Notes: generated by a model not told the origin, from the sequence alone. A stretch of 64,000 nucleotides of DNA from Candidatus Thiodiazotropha endolucinida (GCF_001715975.1 NZ_MARB01000001.1:233910-297909); one strand, 5' to 3'; positions 18,922-28,826 are shown, counted from the first letter of the stretch. A program made the numbers and translations.

Positions 18922-19533
18922 TCACATACGAAGCCTCAATTTGGGTTGCTTCGGCAGAGGGTAGATCATCCAATCCGTTCGATCATCCTTAAACCTGAAC
19001 CAATCAGCGGAAACAATTGAGCCCCCTTTAAGGCGAACTGTGTTGCGTGAGCCGGCAGGTGCGATTTTTCTGTCAGGTCCTCGAAAGTCATCCTGGAATG
19101 TGTCCAATTGGCCGAATATCAGATTCAGGCCTGAAGCATCGACAAAAACACGGATGCCTGTCGAGTACCGTTTACTGGATATCGACCCGCCCACCGTGCG
19201 ATAGATGACCAGATGCATGTCCTGATCGGTACGCAGGCGTTTCAGCGACAATAAGACCTGCTCAGCCAGTCGCTCTGCATTCAGTTCACTCATCAGATAG
19301 ATGGTCGCATCTTCCGCAGCCGATTCGATCCGGATGGAGGCAAACAGTTTTGCCAGTGAGAGCTGATCCACTCCATGAACCGGGTGTGCGTTGCGGGCCT
19401 CATCTTCAGTAGCAACCGAATAGATTTCTGTCAGACTGGAACTGAAAAAGAGAGCGGCTTCTAATTGCCCGAAAAAGACCAGTGCGAAGGTTGCAAGAGA
19501 GATCTTTAACCCTGACATTCCGCGTTTGATCAT
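18922..19533 (-). CDS. Secreted protein of unknown function (203 aa)
   Basis: Start at 19533 chosen because GGGGTGAG precedes it at proper distance; the longer reading from 19599 would translate through a terminator hairpin. Residues about 5-25 form a signal peptide (GLKISLATFALVFFGQLEAA). The mature part has no motif I recognise; it contains alternating charged and hydrophobic segments such as DMHLVIYRTVGG and TGIRVFVDASGLNLIFGQ that suggest a beta-rich domain. It lies downstream of the porin on the same strand but beyond a terminator, so it probably has its own promoter or is expressed by readthrough. Confidence 0.65.
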   Translation of the reverse strand: MIKRGMSGLKISLATFALVFFGQLEAALFFSSSLTEIYSVATEDEARNAHPVHGVDQLSLAKLFASIRIESAAEDATIYLMSELNAERLAEQVLLSLKRLRTDQDMHLVIYRTVGGSISSKRYSTGIRVFVDASGLNLIFGQLDTFQDDFRGPDRKIAPAGSRNTVRLKGGSIVSADWFRFKDDRTDWMIYPLPKQPKLRLRM

Positions 19534-19561
19534 ATGTCTCACCCCTATATATCGAATAATG

Positions 19562-19594
19562 ATAAAGAAAAGGCCGGGATAAGTCACCCGGCCT
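19562..19594 (-). terminator. Rho-independent terminator after the porin gene
   Basis: On the minus strand an 8-bp stem AGGCCGGG / CCCGGCCT with an 8-nt loop is followed by TTTCTTTAT. It lies 58 nt past the porin stop. Confidence 0.85.
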
Positions 19595-19651
19595 GTCAAT
19601 TCCCATCAACTCAGAGAAAAGTTATTGTTCTAATATGGGCGAAGATAACAA

Positions 19652-20836
19652 TCAGAAGAATAGAATCGCTCCCACGTTCAGGGCATTTGTATCATCAGAG
19701 CCGACTGAAGTTTCACTCTCCATGTCGGAATACTCCGCCATCAACGTTAACGCCGGTGTCAGATTATGGTAGACACCCAAAGTGATCCGGGTATTCTCAA
19801 CCTCAGTGATTTTTTCCTGCTCGCTTTCGCTCCAGTTTAAACCGAGTTTGGTGTTGCCAATCTTGTAGGTACCTTGCAGATAGTAGCCACTGGTTTCTTC
19901 AGCATCGCCTGTTGCGGCATCGAAACCGGGTAGCACCAATCCGCCAAGGGCCAGGGTGGACATGCCTTCGCCATCGTAGACATAGGCTGTGAGTCCCACA
20001 TCACCGAAACCAAGTTTACCGAACAGATCCCAGCCTCTCATAGTACTTTCAGAGCCACCCGCCAGATCGACATCCTGTGTAATGAAGGTCGCGGAGACCA
20101 GGCCGTTGATATCACCATCCCACTTATAGCTGGCCTTACCATGTATGCCGGGTGAGTCTTGTCCCTGCGAGGTGCTGCCGTTTGCATTACCATTCATAGG
20201 ATTGAAGATACCGATGGTGGCGGAGAAACCACCCATCGCCGGCGTTGTCCAGTTGATTTGCGCGAGACGATCAACATAGACATAGCCATAGCCGAGACCG
20301 CCCAGGGTGGTATGTCCGGGATTGTCGGCGGTAAAGGTCGGGCCGCTGCCGACGAGGCTGATATCATTCAGAATTGCGTCCAGGCCGAACAGACCGAAAT
20401 TACGTCCCATCAGCACTGTGCCCATACTGTCATTGCCAAATGTCAGATAGACTTGACGGGCGTCGACTGTGGAAAAGGCCAAAGCATCACTCGAACCGCC
20501 GCCTTGAGATGCAATACCGTAATAGACATTGACATGGGCGGCCAGGTCATAACCGTTTTGGTTGGTTGTGGCGCTGAAATTGAGTGAGGCAGGCAGCAAC
20601 CCATTTGATACAGAGTGTGCGTCGTCATCCGTTGAGCCGCATGCGAGTCCCGCCAGTGTCGTACCTCCCGAATTAAGGTCGCCGGTATCGCATGATGTCA
20701 CTGTATAAAAGGCGTTGATGTTGCCTCCCAGTCCTAATGTCCAGTCACCGGCCTGCCAGTTGACTGCCTGGGCAGTGCTTGCGCCAGCCAGACAAGCTCC
20801 TCCTAGCATTGTCATTACGAGTTTGGATGTGTTCAT
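19652..20836 (-). CDS. Outer-membrane porin (general bacterial porin family)
   Basis: 394 residues from ATG 20836, chosen because it opens a clean signal peptide (MNTSKLVMTMLGGACLAGAS, cut near AQA), with GGAG upstream. The mature protein starts VNWQAGDWTLGLGGNINAFY, has many short amphipathic strands separated by acidic, Asn/Gly-rich loops, the typical RQVYLTFGNDSMGTVLMGRN porin segment, and ends in a final aromatic strand (NALNVGAILFF) recognised by the BAM machinery. A pair of Cys residues (about 34 and 48 of the mature part) may close a loop. It forms a channel for small solutes. A sigma54-type promoter lies upstream, which is unusual for a porin and suggests uptake of a regulated substrate. 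Confidence 0.9.
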   Translation of the reverse strand: MNTSKLVMTMLGGACLAGASTAQAVNWQAGDWTLGLGGNINAFYTVTSCDTGDLNSGGTTLAGLACGSTDDDAHSVSNGLLPASLNFSATTNQNGYDLAAHVNVYYGIASQGGGSSDALAFSTVDARQVYLTFGNDSMGTVLMGRNFGLFGLDAILNDISLVGSGPTFTADNPGHTTLGGLGYGYVYVDRLAQINWTTPAMGGFSATIGIFNPMNGNANGSTSQGQDSPGIHGKASYKWDGDINGLVSATFITQDVDLAGGSESTMRGWDLFGKLGFGDVGLTAYVYDGEGMSTLALGGLVLPGFDAATGDAEETSGYYLQGTYKIGNTKLGLNWSESEQEKITEVENTRITLGVYHNLTPALTLMAEYSDMESETSVGSDDTNALNVGAILFF

Positions 20837-20955
20837 ATCGGGTTGGGCTCCTCTCTTTTGTTTAATTTGACGGCCAGTGAAGGCCGCCATCGTCGTTACG
20901 ACTAGAATCGTTATTTGCATCGAAACAATTACACAGCACTCTATTCGGGCAAATT

Positions 20956-20971
20956 TGCAATCACTATGCCA
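20956..20971 (-). promoter_or_regulatory. Candidate sigma54 promoter of the porin gene
   Basis: Read on the minus strand: TGGCATAGTGATTGCA, TGGC and TTGC with exactly 10 bp between GG and GC. Predicted start is near 20945, leaving a 109-nt leader before the porin ATG. It differs from the hupS promoter at only a few spacer positions. Confidence 0.7.
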
Positions 20972-21226
20972 CTATGATTATTGATAGGAATAACAGTAAG
21001 ATAGGAGGGCAGTGGAACAATGCGTCAGAAATTATATGTGACGCAGTGTCCCTCTTTTAAGACAATAATCGATGATCAGCTGTGCTAATGTGGGACAGCT
21101 GAAAGAACTGTGATGGGTTTGTATAGACAGTAATCTTTCTTGATTGTTGCAATATGCATTGATATTGATGTACTCAACAAGATGTTCTCTTGATGTCACT
21201 GAGTCGTATCGCCCAATTGTGAAATA

Positions 21227-21524
21227 CTAGGGCCTGTTAACACTAATCCAATTGGCCCTGTTGCGCCTGAAAAAGCGCCGATCAAGGCGCACCCCAAGGG
21301 CACTTCCTTCGGGGCGCGAGGAGAGAGGTTTGGTGATTCCAAATGAACGACGAGCAACGCCGAGTGGCGCTTTTTCAGGCGCAACCCGTAGGGCTGGGGC
21401 TATTTTTCCGCCCAGCGGCGTTATCATTCGCTCATGTAGCATAACTACACCTCGCTCATTCTGCCTTGCTGGACAAAAAAATAGTCCCAGCAGGGCCGAT
21501 TGGATTAGTGTTAACAGGCCCTAG
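21227..21524. mobile_element. Non-coding terminal-inverted-repeat element (MITE-like), copy A1
   Basis: A 298-bp unit bounded by CTAG and inverted ends GGCCTGTTAACACTAATCC / GGATTAGTGTTAACAGGCC, extending as imperfect repeats (AATTGGCCCTG against CAGGGCCGATT). Inside are further palindromic blocks (GCGCCTGAAAAAGCGCC near 21265 and GGCGCTTTTTCAGGCGC near 21367). It encodes no plausible protein. The CTAG at both ends fits the YTAR target preference of the IS5 family, but no transposase is in the window. Other copies: 35140, 46225, 63730 and 63876. Confidence 0.85.
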
Positions 21525-21911
21525 TGTAGGACCCAATAGTAGAGTGTTGCATGCCACATGGTGGGTATTTTGTGCCGCCGCATTGTCAAATCGCTACCCC
21601 AGAGTAGATACACGTTTTTCATGGTAAGGGAAGCTATTTTACATTTCATTTTGTCGAAGCAATTGTATCCCAGATCAAATTATGCTGAATAGGATTTCGG
21701 TATAAACACACAGCAGAAACGTTGAACACTGGATTGGTCCCCAAGACAATCGAAAACATGCAGCATATAGTCTGTCACTATTTTGGTAAATTGATATATA
21801 TTGCTAGAAGTTTGTCTGTCCACCCCAGTCTGTTATTCTTTTGGCGAACCGCATAATTTTCACTTGCTATGAATATGCTCCCCGCTAACCTTTATCCCCT
21901 AAGAGAAGCAC
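21525..21911. other. Intergenic region before the ABC transporter operon
   Basis: 387 bp of AT-rich sequence with no convincing gene. No -24/-12 match and no clear -35/-10 pair was found. It must contain the promoter of the transporter operon that starts at 21912. Confidence 0.5.
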
Positions 21912-22907
21912 ATGTTTAGAATCATAACTTACATGCTTTTCCTCATTGTATGTTTCCCCGTAATGGCTGTGGAGCAGTTGCGGGTTGGCGTGCTTCAGTT
22001 CGGCACAGTTAATTGGGAAATGGATGTAATAATCCGCCATCAACTCGATAATAAAAACGGCTTGGCTATCAAAGTCATCCCATTGAGTTCCAAGAATGCA
22101 AACAGCGTTGCCTTGCAGGGAGGTGCAGTCGATGTGATTGTCAGTGATTGGATATGGGTCAATAGACAGAGAGCGGCGGGAAAAGACTATACCTTCTTCC
22201 CATACTCACTTACAGTCGGTGGATTGTATGTTCGCCCCGATTCCGGTATTCGGCAGATATCGGATTTAAAGGACCGTAAACTGGGTGTTGCCGGAGGTCC
22301 GGTCGATAAAAGCTGGTTGTTGTTGCAAGCCTATAGTCGTAAGCGGGGATTGGATATATCCACTTCTGTCGAACCCGCTTTTGCCGCCCCACCGCTACTT
22401 AATCAACTGATGCTCAAAGGTGATCTGTCCGCCGTATTGAATTTCTGGCATTACGGTGCGCGCCTTGAGGCTGCAGGTATGTTACCGCTGGTCGATGTCA
22501 GAGCGATGCTTGATGGTTTGGATATCATGGAACCCGTTCCCATGCTGGGTTGGGTCTTCTCGTCCCAGTGGGCGGATAACCATCAGCATTTGATTGAGGG
22601 GTTGTTAAATGCCTCATATGCCGCGAAACGGATATTGGGCGAAAGTGATGAGGAGTGGAAGATTGTCGCGCCATTGACCAAGGCAAAGGATACAACCACA
22701 CTCAACAATCTAAAAGAGGGTTACAGAAAAGGCATACCCCATGGTTTGAAGAAAAATGGAATGAACGTTGCATCCCGAGTATTTGAAACGTTGGCCAGGG
22801 AAGGGGGGAAAAAACTGGTCGGTGAAGCGATGCAGATACAGGACGGAACCTTCTGGCAGGTTCTGGACAGCGAGGAGTTGATCAAAAACAATGTTGCAAG
22901 GCAGTAA
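21912..22907 (+). CDS. NitT/TauT-family ABC transporter substrate-binding protein
   Basis: 331 residues. A signal peptide (residues 1-19, IITYMLFLIVCFPVMA) leads into a periplasmic binding fold of the SsuA/TauA/NrtA class: LRVGVLQFGTVNWEMDVI, then a DVIVSDWIWVNRQRAAG segment and LKDRKLGVAGGPVDKSWLLL. The ligand is not evident; this class binds nitrate, sulfonates, thiamine precursors or other small anions. It overlaps the permease gene by 17 nt. Similar transporters are sometimes found beside PQQ alcohol dehydrogenase genes, and here the dehydrogenase locus lies 4 kb downstream, so a role tied to alcohol oxidation or its metal cofactor is possible but unproven. Confidence 0.85.
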   Translation: MFRIITYMLFLIVCFPVMAVEQLRVGVLQFGTVNWEMDVIIRHQLDNKNGLAIKVIPLSSKNANSVALQGGAVDVIVSDWIWVNRQRAAGKDYTFFPYSLTVGGLYVRPDSGIRQISDLKDRKLGVAGGPVDKSWLLLQAYSRKRGLDISTSVEPAFAAPPLLNQLMLKGDLSAVLNFWHYGARLEAAGMLPLVDVRAMLDGLDIMEPVPMLGWVFSSQWADNHQHLIEGLLNASYAAKRILGESDEEWKIVAPLTKAKDTTTLNNLKEGYRKGIPHGLKKNGMNVASRVFETLAREGGKKLVGEAMQIQDGTFWQVLDSEELIKNNVARQ

Positions 22908-23637
22908 CTGGGGAAGGTGGCTTTTTCTCTCTGTTTTCCTTCTTATCTGGCAGATCGCCGCGCATTTGCTTGAGAGTGATCAGCTGCCAGGTCCATGGGA
23001 GGTCATGCAGTCACTCTGGTATCACCTGACCGAAGGTGATCTGCTGATCAGTATTATTGTCACACTGCGACGCGTTGTGCTGGCCTTTACCCTGGCCATG
23101 TTGGTAGGGATCGTGGTGGGGTTTCTGATGGGGCGTTTTCCCCTGGTCGATACGATTCTGGATGGTGTCTTGATCATGGGGTTAAACATACCGGCGCTGG
23201 TTATCATCATTCTCTGCTATGTCTGGTTCGGGCTGGTCGAAGCTGCGGCAGTGGCTGCGGTTGCAATCAATAAAATGCCTTTGGTGGCGGTGACCGTGCG
23301 CGAAGGCGTACGGGCGATTGACCATCAACTGCTTCAGGTAGGTGAGGTGTTTCGAGTGCCTCTTCTTCGATCACTTTTTCATATCTATATGCCGCAACTC
23401 TATCCCTACCTTATTACAGCCGCCCGTTCCGGCCTTTCCTTGATCTGGAAGATTGTACTGGTGGTCGAGCTGCTTGGACGCAGTGATGGCGTTGGTTTTC
23501 AGCTGAGCACATTTTTTCAGTTTTTCGACATCACAAGCATCCTTGCCTATACGCTGGCATTTGTATTTGTGATCTATAGTATCGAGTCGCTGCTGATGCG
23601 TCCCTTGGAGAACTATTTAAGTCGGTGGCGATCGTGA
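22891..23637 (+). CDS. ABC transporter permease (NitT/TauT family)
   Basis: 248 residues with about six membrane helices and the binding-protein-dependent transport inner-membrane signature near residues 150-180 (VREGVRAIDHQLLQVGEVFRVP, an EAA-like loop that contacts the ATPase). SsuC/TauC-type length. It overlaps both neighbours (17 nt upstream, 13 nt downstream), showing one translationally coupled transporter operon. Confidence 0.9.
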   Translation: MLQGSNWGRWLFLSVFLLIWQIAAHLLESDQLPGPWEVMQSLWYHLTEGDLLISIIVTLRRVVLAFTLAMLVGIVVGFLMGRFPLVDTILDGVLIMGLNIPALVIIILCYVWFGLVEAAAVAAVAINKMPLVAVTVREGVRAIDHQLLQVGEVFRVPLLRSLFHIYMPQLYPYLITAARSGLSLIWKIVLVVELLGRSDGVGFQLSTFFQFFDITSILAYTLAFVFVIYSIESLLMRPLENYLSRWRS

Positions 23638-24398
23638 ACGGTTGCCGAGTGAGGATAAACCACAAATCATTTGGTGATATGTCGGTGATTAAGAATCTCG
23701 AGTTCGAGATTGTAACCGATGCTTTTATCAGCCTGGTGGGTCCTTCAGGCGCCGGAAAGAGTACCCTGTTGAATATACTCAGCGGTTTGGACGGTAACTT
23801 TGATGGTAGCCTGGAGTGGGTGGATGGCGGTCCCGGGTGTGTCAGTTACGTTTTTCAGGATCCCCGTTTGATGCCCTGGCTGACGGTAAGAGAAAACGTC
23901 GAACTGGTCATGAATGACGCTAAAAAGGATAGTTCATGGGTTGATCACCTGTTGCATTTGGTCGAGCTCGACGAAAGGGCAGATGCATTTCCGGGCCAAC
24001 TCTCAGGTGGCATGCAGAGGCGCGTGGCGCTTGCGAGAGCGATGGCCATAAAGCCGGATATATTGCTGTTGGATGAACCCTTTTCGTCACTGGACGCACC
24101 CACTGCGGCATCGTTACGGGAGATGGTGCTCGATCTCTGGCGTGACCACTCCAGTGCGGTGATACTCGTGACGCACAATCTCAATGAGGCGCTGGAACTG
24201 GCTGACCAAATACTTTTCCTGTCAAAGGGGCCGGCCAGTATTATCCATCAGGAAGCGTTGCAGCCGTCACGTATCGATCCCACTGTTGAACGCGACTCGG
24301 ATAATCTGGCTAAAGCCCTGCTGAAACGTCAACCAGGGATCCTGTCCGGTGTTGCTGTAGATCAAATCGATCAAGCACAAGCCGCAAAAGAACGCTAA
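23625..24398 (+). CDS. ABC transporter ATP-binding protein
   Basis: 257 residues. Walker A GPSGAGKST, Q-loop FQDPRLMPWL, signature LSGGMQRRVALARA, Walker B ILLLDEPFSSLD and H-loop LVTHN are all present, in the order of SsuB/TauB-type importers. GTG start overlaps the permease; a second in-frame GTG at 23634 is an alternative. It powers the importer formed with the two preceding gene products. Confidence 0.93.
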   Translation: MAIVNGCRVRINHKSFGDMSVIKNLEFEIVTDAFISLVGPSGAGKSTLLNILSGLDGNFDGSLEWVDGGPGCVSYVFQDPRLMPWLTVRENVELVMNDAKKDSSWVDHLLHLVELDERADAFPGQLSGGMQRRVALARAMAIKPDILLLDEPFSSLDAPTAASLREMVLDLWRDHSSAVILVTHNLNEALELADQILFLSKGPASIIHQEALQPSRIDPTVERDSDNLAKALLKRQPGILSGVAVDQIDQAQAAKER

Positions 24399-24596
24399 TC
24401 ACGGTAAATATGCGCATAATTTCCTTGATGTCCGATGTGGCTTATATATTTAAGAGGGTCGATTGGTTGGGTGTTAACAGTCGGGGACACTGCCTAATAT
24501 GATGCCTGGTCAATAAGAATGCAGCGCTGACAATTAATTGCTGCTGCACGAGTGCCAGTTCGATGAAACGGCATGCAGGCAACATGTGATCAGATC

Positions 24597-26609
24597 CTAA
24601 TTGTCTTGCTTGATGTTGTGCTTTTGTATCTTGCGATAGAGTGTGTTTCTGCTCATGTCAAGTGCTTCTGCAGTGCGTGTTATATTCCAGTTGTAGGTTT
24701 TCAACGCATTCAGAATAACCGTATGCTCAGCAGACCTGAGGGGATTGTCCGAAACCGCTTCAACAGGAGGCAGGTCTTCGTTTTTCGGCTTGGATGCGCT
24801 GCTGTCCGTGGAACAGGTATGGGCATGATTCTGGTTGCGCCCAACCAGGGTTGGCAGATTGATATGGGAAACATCGATGACATCTCCATCACATAAGGCG
24901 ACAGCTGTTCTTATAACATTGCGCAGTTGACGCAGATTGCCTGGCCAGGGGTATTTCAATAGATGCGAAATGGCTTCCGGTGTGATTTGCAGCTTTTTGC
25001 CGGTGTCGTTTTCCGCTTCAAGGACCTTGAGAATGATATTACGCAGGTCCTGGCGCTCTCTGAGGGGTGGTAAGTAGAGTGTAATGCCGTTGAGCCGATA
25101 GTAGAGGTCCTCGCGAAAAGCGCCCTCATTGATCAGTTGTATAAGATCGCGATGAGTCGCAGCTACGATATTGAGATCAACCTTGATGAGTTGTTCCGCA
25201 CCAAGAGGGACCACTTCCTCAGTTTCGAGCACCCGTAACAGTCTTGATTGCATATTGAGCGGCATATCGCCAATTTCATCCAGGAAAAGAGTTCCACCGC
25301 TTGACTCTATCAGCTTTCCGCGGCGTCCTTCCTTGCGCGCGCCGGTAAAGGCGCCATGCTTGTAACCGAACAGTTCACTTTCGATGAGCGATTCCGGGAT
25401 CGAGGCACAGTTTAAGGCAACGAAGGGTTTATCCTTGCGTTTGCTTGCCTTATGCATTGCTTGAGAGAAAAGATCCTTACCGGTTCCGGTTTCTCCCTGC
25501 AATAGAATAGGGATGCGCTTATCAACTACCCGTAGAGCGCGTTTGGCTGCTTCAAGCATCTGAGGGTCCTCGCCTGCAAGCTTGTTCAGGTTGCAGAGCT
25601 CACCGCGACACTCATCCGGGCTCTGGGTGGCGGGCTTGATCGTAAGACCGCGTAGCGGTGCAGGTTCCTTGTACTTGTAAATAAAGCCGAAAAAGCGCGC
25701 ACCGCTCTCCTGATGGCGGAACGGTAGTACAGTACCCTCATTAGACTTGGAAGCGAAGAGCAGACTGTCGAGATCATTACCCACAAGATCGGAGAGGCTC
25801 ATGCCAACCAGCATGTTTCGGTCCTGAATACCCAGCAGCTGCAGCGCAACGATGTTGGCTGCGAGTATGCGGTTATCCTCGCTCAGGGCCAGCATCGCTT
25901 CATTGGGCAGAGCAACACATTCGACACGACTGTGGAAGCGCAACACCCGCTGGTTACGGAATTCACGGAGAAAATAACGGCCTTCGATCAATCGAGCATA
26001 ACTGACCACCAATGCGCGCGTATGAATCTGAGAGGCACGGGAGTCTTCAGTTCCACAACAAGAGGCATCCAGCACAGTAAGCAGATTGCCGTGAGGATCG
26101 AGTATCGGTGAAGCCGAGCATGAGAGGTCGATATTCTGTCTGAGAAAATGTTCATCCCTATGTACAGTGACAGGCCGCATTTCCGATATACAAGTACCTA
26201 TTCCATTGGTGCCGACATGTTCTTCTCCCCAATCCGCACCCTGCCACAGGCCGGCCTTTCTGAACTCGTCAGCCAGATTGTCCTCGACTTGATGGTGGAG
26301 TATGAGACCCTTGTTATCGGTCAAGATAACCGCATAGCCGCTACCGGACAGGGCCGACGCCAGGTTGGCCAGTTCGGGTTCGGACAATCTGATGAAGGCT
26401 TCGAAGCGGGATCTGAGTTCATGCAGGGATTGAGGTTCAAGAACATTGGGACTGCGCGGCTTGAACGGGTCCAGGTGATCATCGCTCAGGCAACGCTGCC
26501 AGGATCTGATAATCTCACGTTCAATACCGAGAAACTCAACTCCATCATTCAATGAAGCCACAGAAGAGATTCGTTCGGCATGTTGCCGAAACTTCTGATT
26601 ATGGGTCAT
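24597..26609 (-). CDS. AcoR-like sigma54-dependent transcriptional activator
   Basis: About 670 residues. The N-terminal third is a GAF-like sensor region (GSGYAVILTDNKGLILH, WGEEHVGTNGIGTC, typical of AcoR/DhaR), a PAS-like segment follows, then the AAA+ domain with GETGTGKD, GAFTGA and [10 protein letters not shown], and a Fis-type helix-turn-helix (TAEALDMSRNTLYRKIQ). Start ATG 26609 fits GGAG five nt upstream; GTG 26615 is two codons earlier. No receiver domain, so it is switched by a ligand rather than phosphorylation. AcoR homologues respond to alcohol or acetoin-type compounds. It stands beside sigma54 promoters at 27027 and 28811, its likely targets. Confidence 0.92.
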   Translation of the reverse strand: MTHNQKFRQHAERISSVASLNDGVEFLGIEREIIRSWQRCLSDDHLDPFKPRSPNVLEPQSLHELRSRFEAFIRLSEPELANLASALSGSGYAVILTDNKGLILHHQVEDNLADEFRKAGLWQGADWGEEHVGTNGIGTCISEMRPVTVHRDEHFLRQNIDLSCSASPILDPHGNLLTVLDASCCGTEDSRASQIHTRALVVSYARLIEGRYFLREFRNQRVLRFHSRVECVALPNEAMLALSEDNRILAANIVALQLLGIQDRNMLVGMSLSDLVGNDLDSLLFASKSNEGTVLPFRHQESGARFFGFIYKYKEPAPLRGLTIKPATQSPDECRGELCNLNKLAGEDPQMLEAAKRALRVVDKRIPILLQGETGTGKDLFSQAMHKASKRKDKPFVALNCASIPESLIESELFGYKHGAFTGARKEGRRGKLIESSGGTLFLDEIGDMPLNMQSRLLRVLETEEVVPLGAEQLIKVDLNIVAATHRDLIQLINEGAFREDLYYRLNGITLYLPPLRERQDLRNIILKVLEAENDTGKKLQITPEAISHLLKYPWPGNLRQLRNVIRTAVALCDGDVIDVSHINLPTLVGRNQNHAHTCSTDSSASKPKNEDLPPVEAVSDNPLRSAEHTVILNALKTYNWNITRTAEALDMSRNTLYRKIQKHNIKQDN

Positions 26610-27327
26610 TTCCACTCCATCCGGTCAAAGTTGCAGTGAGTCTGCTTTAATTATTATTTACAACAACAAACTGTAGTCTCTATTCAGCCATTTTTATATG
26701 CGAACTGTTCAGAAACGATACAGTGGACTGTTTTAAAATGAGCCAGGCAGTCAGGCCTGTTTTACCGCTCCTATAAGCCATAAGCGTGATTTACAAGTAA
26801 AAAGATCGGTTTGCAGCTCAAATCCGCCAGCTTGTAGGATCGATTAAATACCCTGGATTTCAAGTAGATAATGTTCGTCTACATTATTGCCTGTCGCCTG
26901 CGGGCTGCGATTTGACCGCCTGAGACATCAAGGCCTTTAGCAACCGTTCAGGTGCTGTACAAATGCAACAGCATGGGTATCAGCCGATAACGCTATTAAA
27001 TAACATCAATTTCTGTACCAACATGATGGCGCGTTTTTTGCGAGCGCTTATTTCAGATATGCATTTCTCGATCGAAACACTGCGGAGGATTCAGAAAGAG
27101 ACCGGGTTTGTGTGAACGAGGTGGCTGGATTCCGGGTTGTTGACGCAGGTTCAGGTGGGTAATTGTATGTGGGGAGTTCCTCGAATTTTGAACATTTCAA
27201 ACGCAACAGGAATACCCGGAACAAAGGCTTCATGCCAGGTCCGGGAGGGGTTCGGAGCAGTTGTTGTGCAACCGGGATCTGCGCGGATCCTTCAATGTTC
27301 AACACACAGGGAGTGGAGAGAGACACT
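26610..27327. other. Long regulatory intergenic region between the activator and the FAD reductase
   Basis: 718 bp with divergent flanking genes. It contains one good -24/-12 match (27027-27042, plus strand). Sites for the AcoR-like activator are expected here; I could not single out a convincing palindrome. The minus-strand frame at 27048-27413 looks spurious. Confidence 0.5.
27027..27042 (+). promoter_or_regulatory. Candidate sigma54 promoter for the FAD reductase gene
   Basis: TGGCGCGTTTTTTGCG keeps TGGC, TTGC and the 10-bp spacing between GG and GC. Predicted start near 27053 leaves a leader of about 275 nt before the ATG at 27328, which is long and lowers confidence. Confidence 0.55.
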
Positions 27328-28608
27328 ATGCAGCATGTGATTATCGGTGCAGGCCCGGCAGGTGTGGTTGCAGCCGAATCAATCAGAAAGTTCGATAAAT
27401 CCAGTACTGTCACATTAGTCAGTAATGAATCTGAAAGACCCTACTCGCGCCTTGCGATACCACGGTTTCTGCAAGGAATCATTGCTGAAAAGGATACCTA
27501 TCTCAGATGCGGGCAGGACTATTTCGCCTCCCAGTCCATTGATGTACGCAGGGGATGCGTTGTCAAGGTGGATAGCCGTAACGATTCGGTGAATCTGGCG
27601 GATGGCACGCGCTTGGAGTATGACCGTTTATTGATTGCCACCGGCTGCCGGCCTGAAAAGCCGGCGATTCCCGGTAGAGAGCTTCCTGGTGTTGTGAACT
27701 GTTGGACTCTCGAGGATGCAAGAAAGATTGTTTGTAATTTAGGCATCAACAGTCGATTGATTGTGGTTGGCGGAGGTTTTATCGGCTTTGTTATTATCGA
27801 TGCGCTTGCACGTACCGGCGCGCACATTGATGTGATTGAAAAGGGAAACCGTATCCTCCCTCATTTAATGAACGATGAAGCAAGTCGTTTAATCCAATCG
27901 TGGTGTGATAAGAAAGGTATCGAGGTGAAAACATGTGTTGACATCGAAGCGATTGAAAGAAGATGCGCAACCAGTGGTTATGCGGGGTCAGGTTCGCATC
28001 TCAGTGTGTTATTGGACAATGGTGATACACTCAATGCAGACATGGTGATTTTTACAACAGGTACGAAGATCAATACAAAATTTCTCGAAGGATCTGAGAT
28101 TGCATTTGATCATGGTGTATTAGTGGATGAACGTCTCAATACCAATATGCCGAATGTCTTTGCTGCTGGCGATGCCTGTCAAGGTCTTGGTTTTTCCACC
28201 GGCGGTCGAAGAGTTCAGGCTGTGCAACTAACCGCCAGTGAACATGGGCGTATAGCGGCTGCGAATATGTGTGGATTTAAAGCCAGATATTCAGGAAGCA
28301 TCACCATGAATGTGCTTGATACGCTGGGGTTGGTATCCAGTTCCTTCGGTGCCTGGAACGGTGTTGAGGGAGGGGAGAGTGTTACCTATTCCCTGTCCGG
28401 CAACTACACATATCTTAACCTTCAGTTTAATGAGGATAAACTTGTCGGCGGATCTTGCATCGGGAATACCGAGTGCCTGCAGCAATTACCCAGATTGATT
28501 CATGCGCATACTCCGCTTAAAGAATGGAAAAAAAGGCTCATGGATGATCCATGCCGGCTTGGCGAGGCGTATCATGCACTTTCTCAAGCGGACATCAGTA
28601 ACAACTAG
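27328..28608 (+). CDS. FAD/NAD(P)-dependent oxidoreductase (class I pyridine nucleotide reductase fold)
   Basis: 426 residues from ATG 27328, chosen because GGAGAG precedes it and it opens directly with the FAD motif VIIGAGPAGVVAAESI; a longer frame to 27163 adds sequence unlike the family. A second dinucleotide motif VVGGGFIGFVIIDAL (NAD(P)H) lies near residue 145 and the FAD-closing motif NVFAAGDACQ near 275. The fold is that of rubredoxin reductases and the N-terminal part of NirB. The acceptor is unknown. It is encoded between the sigma54 activator and the alcohol dehydrogenase operon and probably belongs to that regulon. Confidence 0.85.
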   Translation: MQHVIIGAGPAGVVAAESIRKFDKSSTVTLVSNESERPYSRLAIPRFLQGIIAEKDTYLRCGQDYFASQSIDVRRGCVVKVDSRNDSVNLADGTRLEYDRLLIATGCRPEKPAIPGRELPGVVNCWTLEDARKIVCNLGINSRLIVVGGGFIGFVIIDALARTGAHIDVIEKGNRILPHLMNDEASRLIQSWCDKKGIEVKTCVDIEAIERRCATSGYAGSGSHLSVLLDNGDTLNADMVIFTTGTKINTKFLEGSEIAFDHGVLVDERLNTNMPNVFAAGDACQGLGFSTGGRRVQAVQLTASEHGRIAAANMCGFKARYSGSITMNVLDTLGLVSSSFGAWNGVEGGESVTYSLSGNYTYLNLQFNEDKLVGGSCIGNTECLQQLPRLIHAHTPLKEWKKRLMDDPCRLGEAYHALSQADISNN

Positions 28609-28810
28609 GCGCTATTCTGAACCTAATCTATTCTTATTGATCGCCCATCGAATACAACAAATGTGTTGAGTCTTGAATCACTGTCTCAAAACATGACAAC
28701 TCAGGGTGGGTGTTCATAATTGATGATTATTTCTTTTGTCTACCGAAGTATCTTTAGTTTTTTTAATAAAAATAAGCATTTATCAATAACCAATCGTTAA
28801 ACGCAATGTT

Positions 28811-28826
28811 TGGCCTGGTTCTTGCT
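28811..28826 (+). promoter_or_regulatory. Sigma54 -24/-12 promoter of the PQQ alcohol dehydrogenase operon
   Basis: TGGCCTGGTTCTTGCT agrees with TGGCACN5TTGCW and has the exact 10-bp GG-to-GC spacing. Predicted transcription start near 28837 gives a 71-nt leader to the ATG at 28908. The AcoR-like activator at 24597 is the natural regulator. Confidence 0.8.

Noticed and set aside
21196-21524. Several 60-90 codon frames inside the repeat element
   Set aside because: They come from the palindromic structure on both strands and share the same arms, not from coding selection.
27048-27413. 121-codon minus-strand frame before the FAD reductase
   Set aside because: Overlaps the start of the reductase and the predicted leader; no recognisable content.
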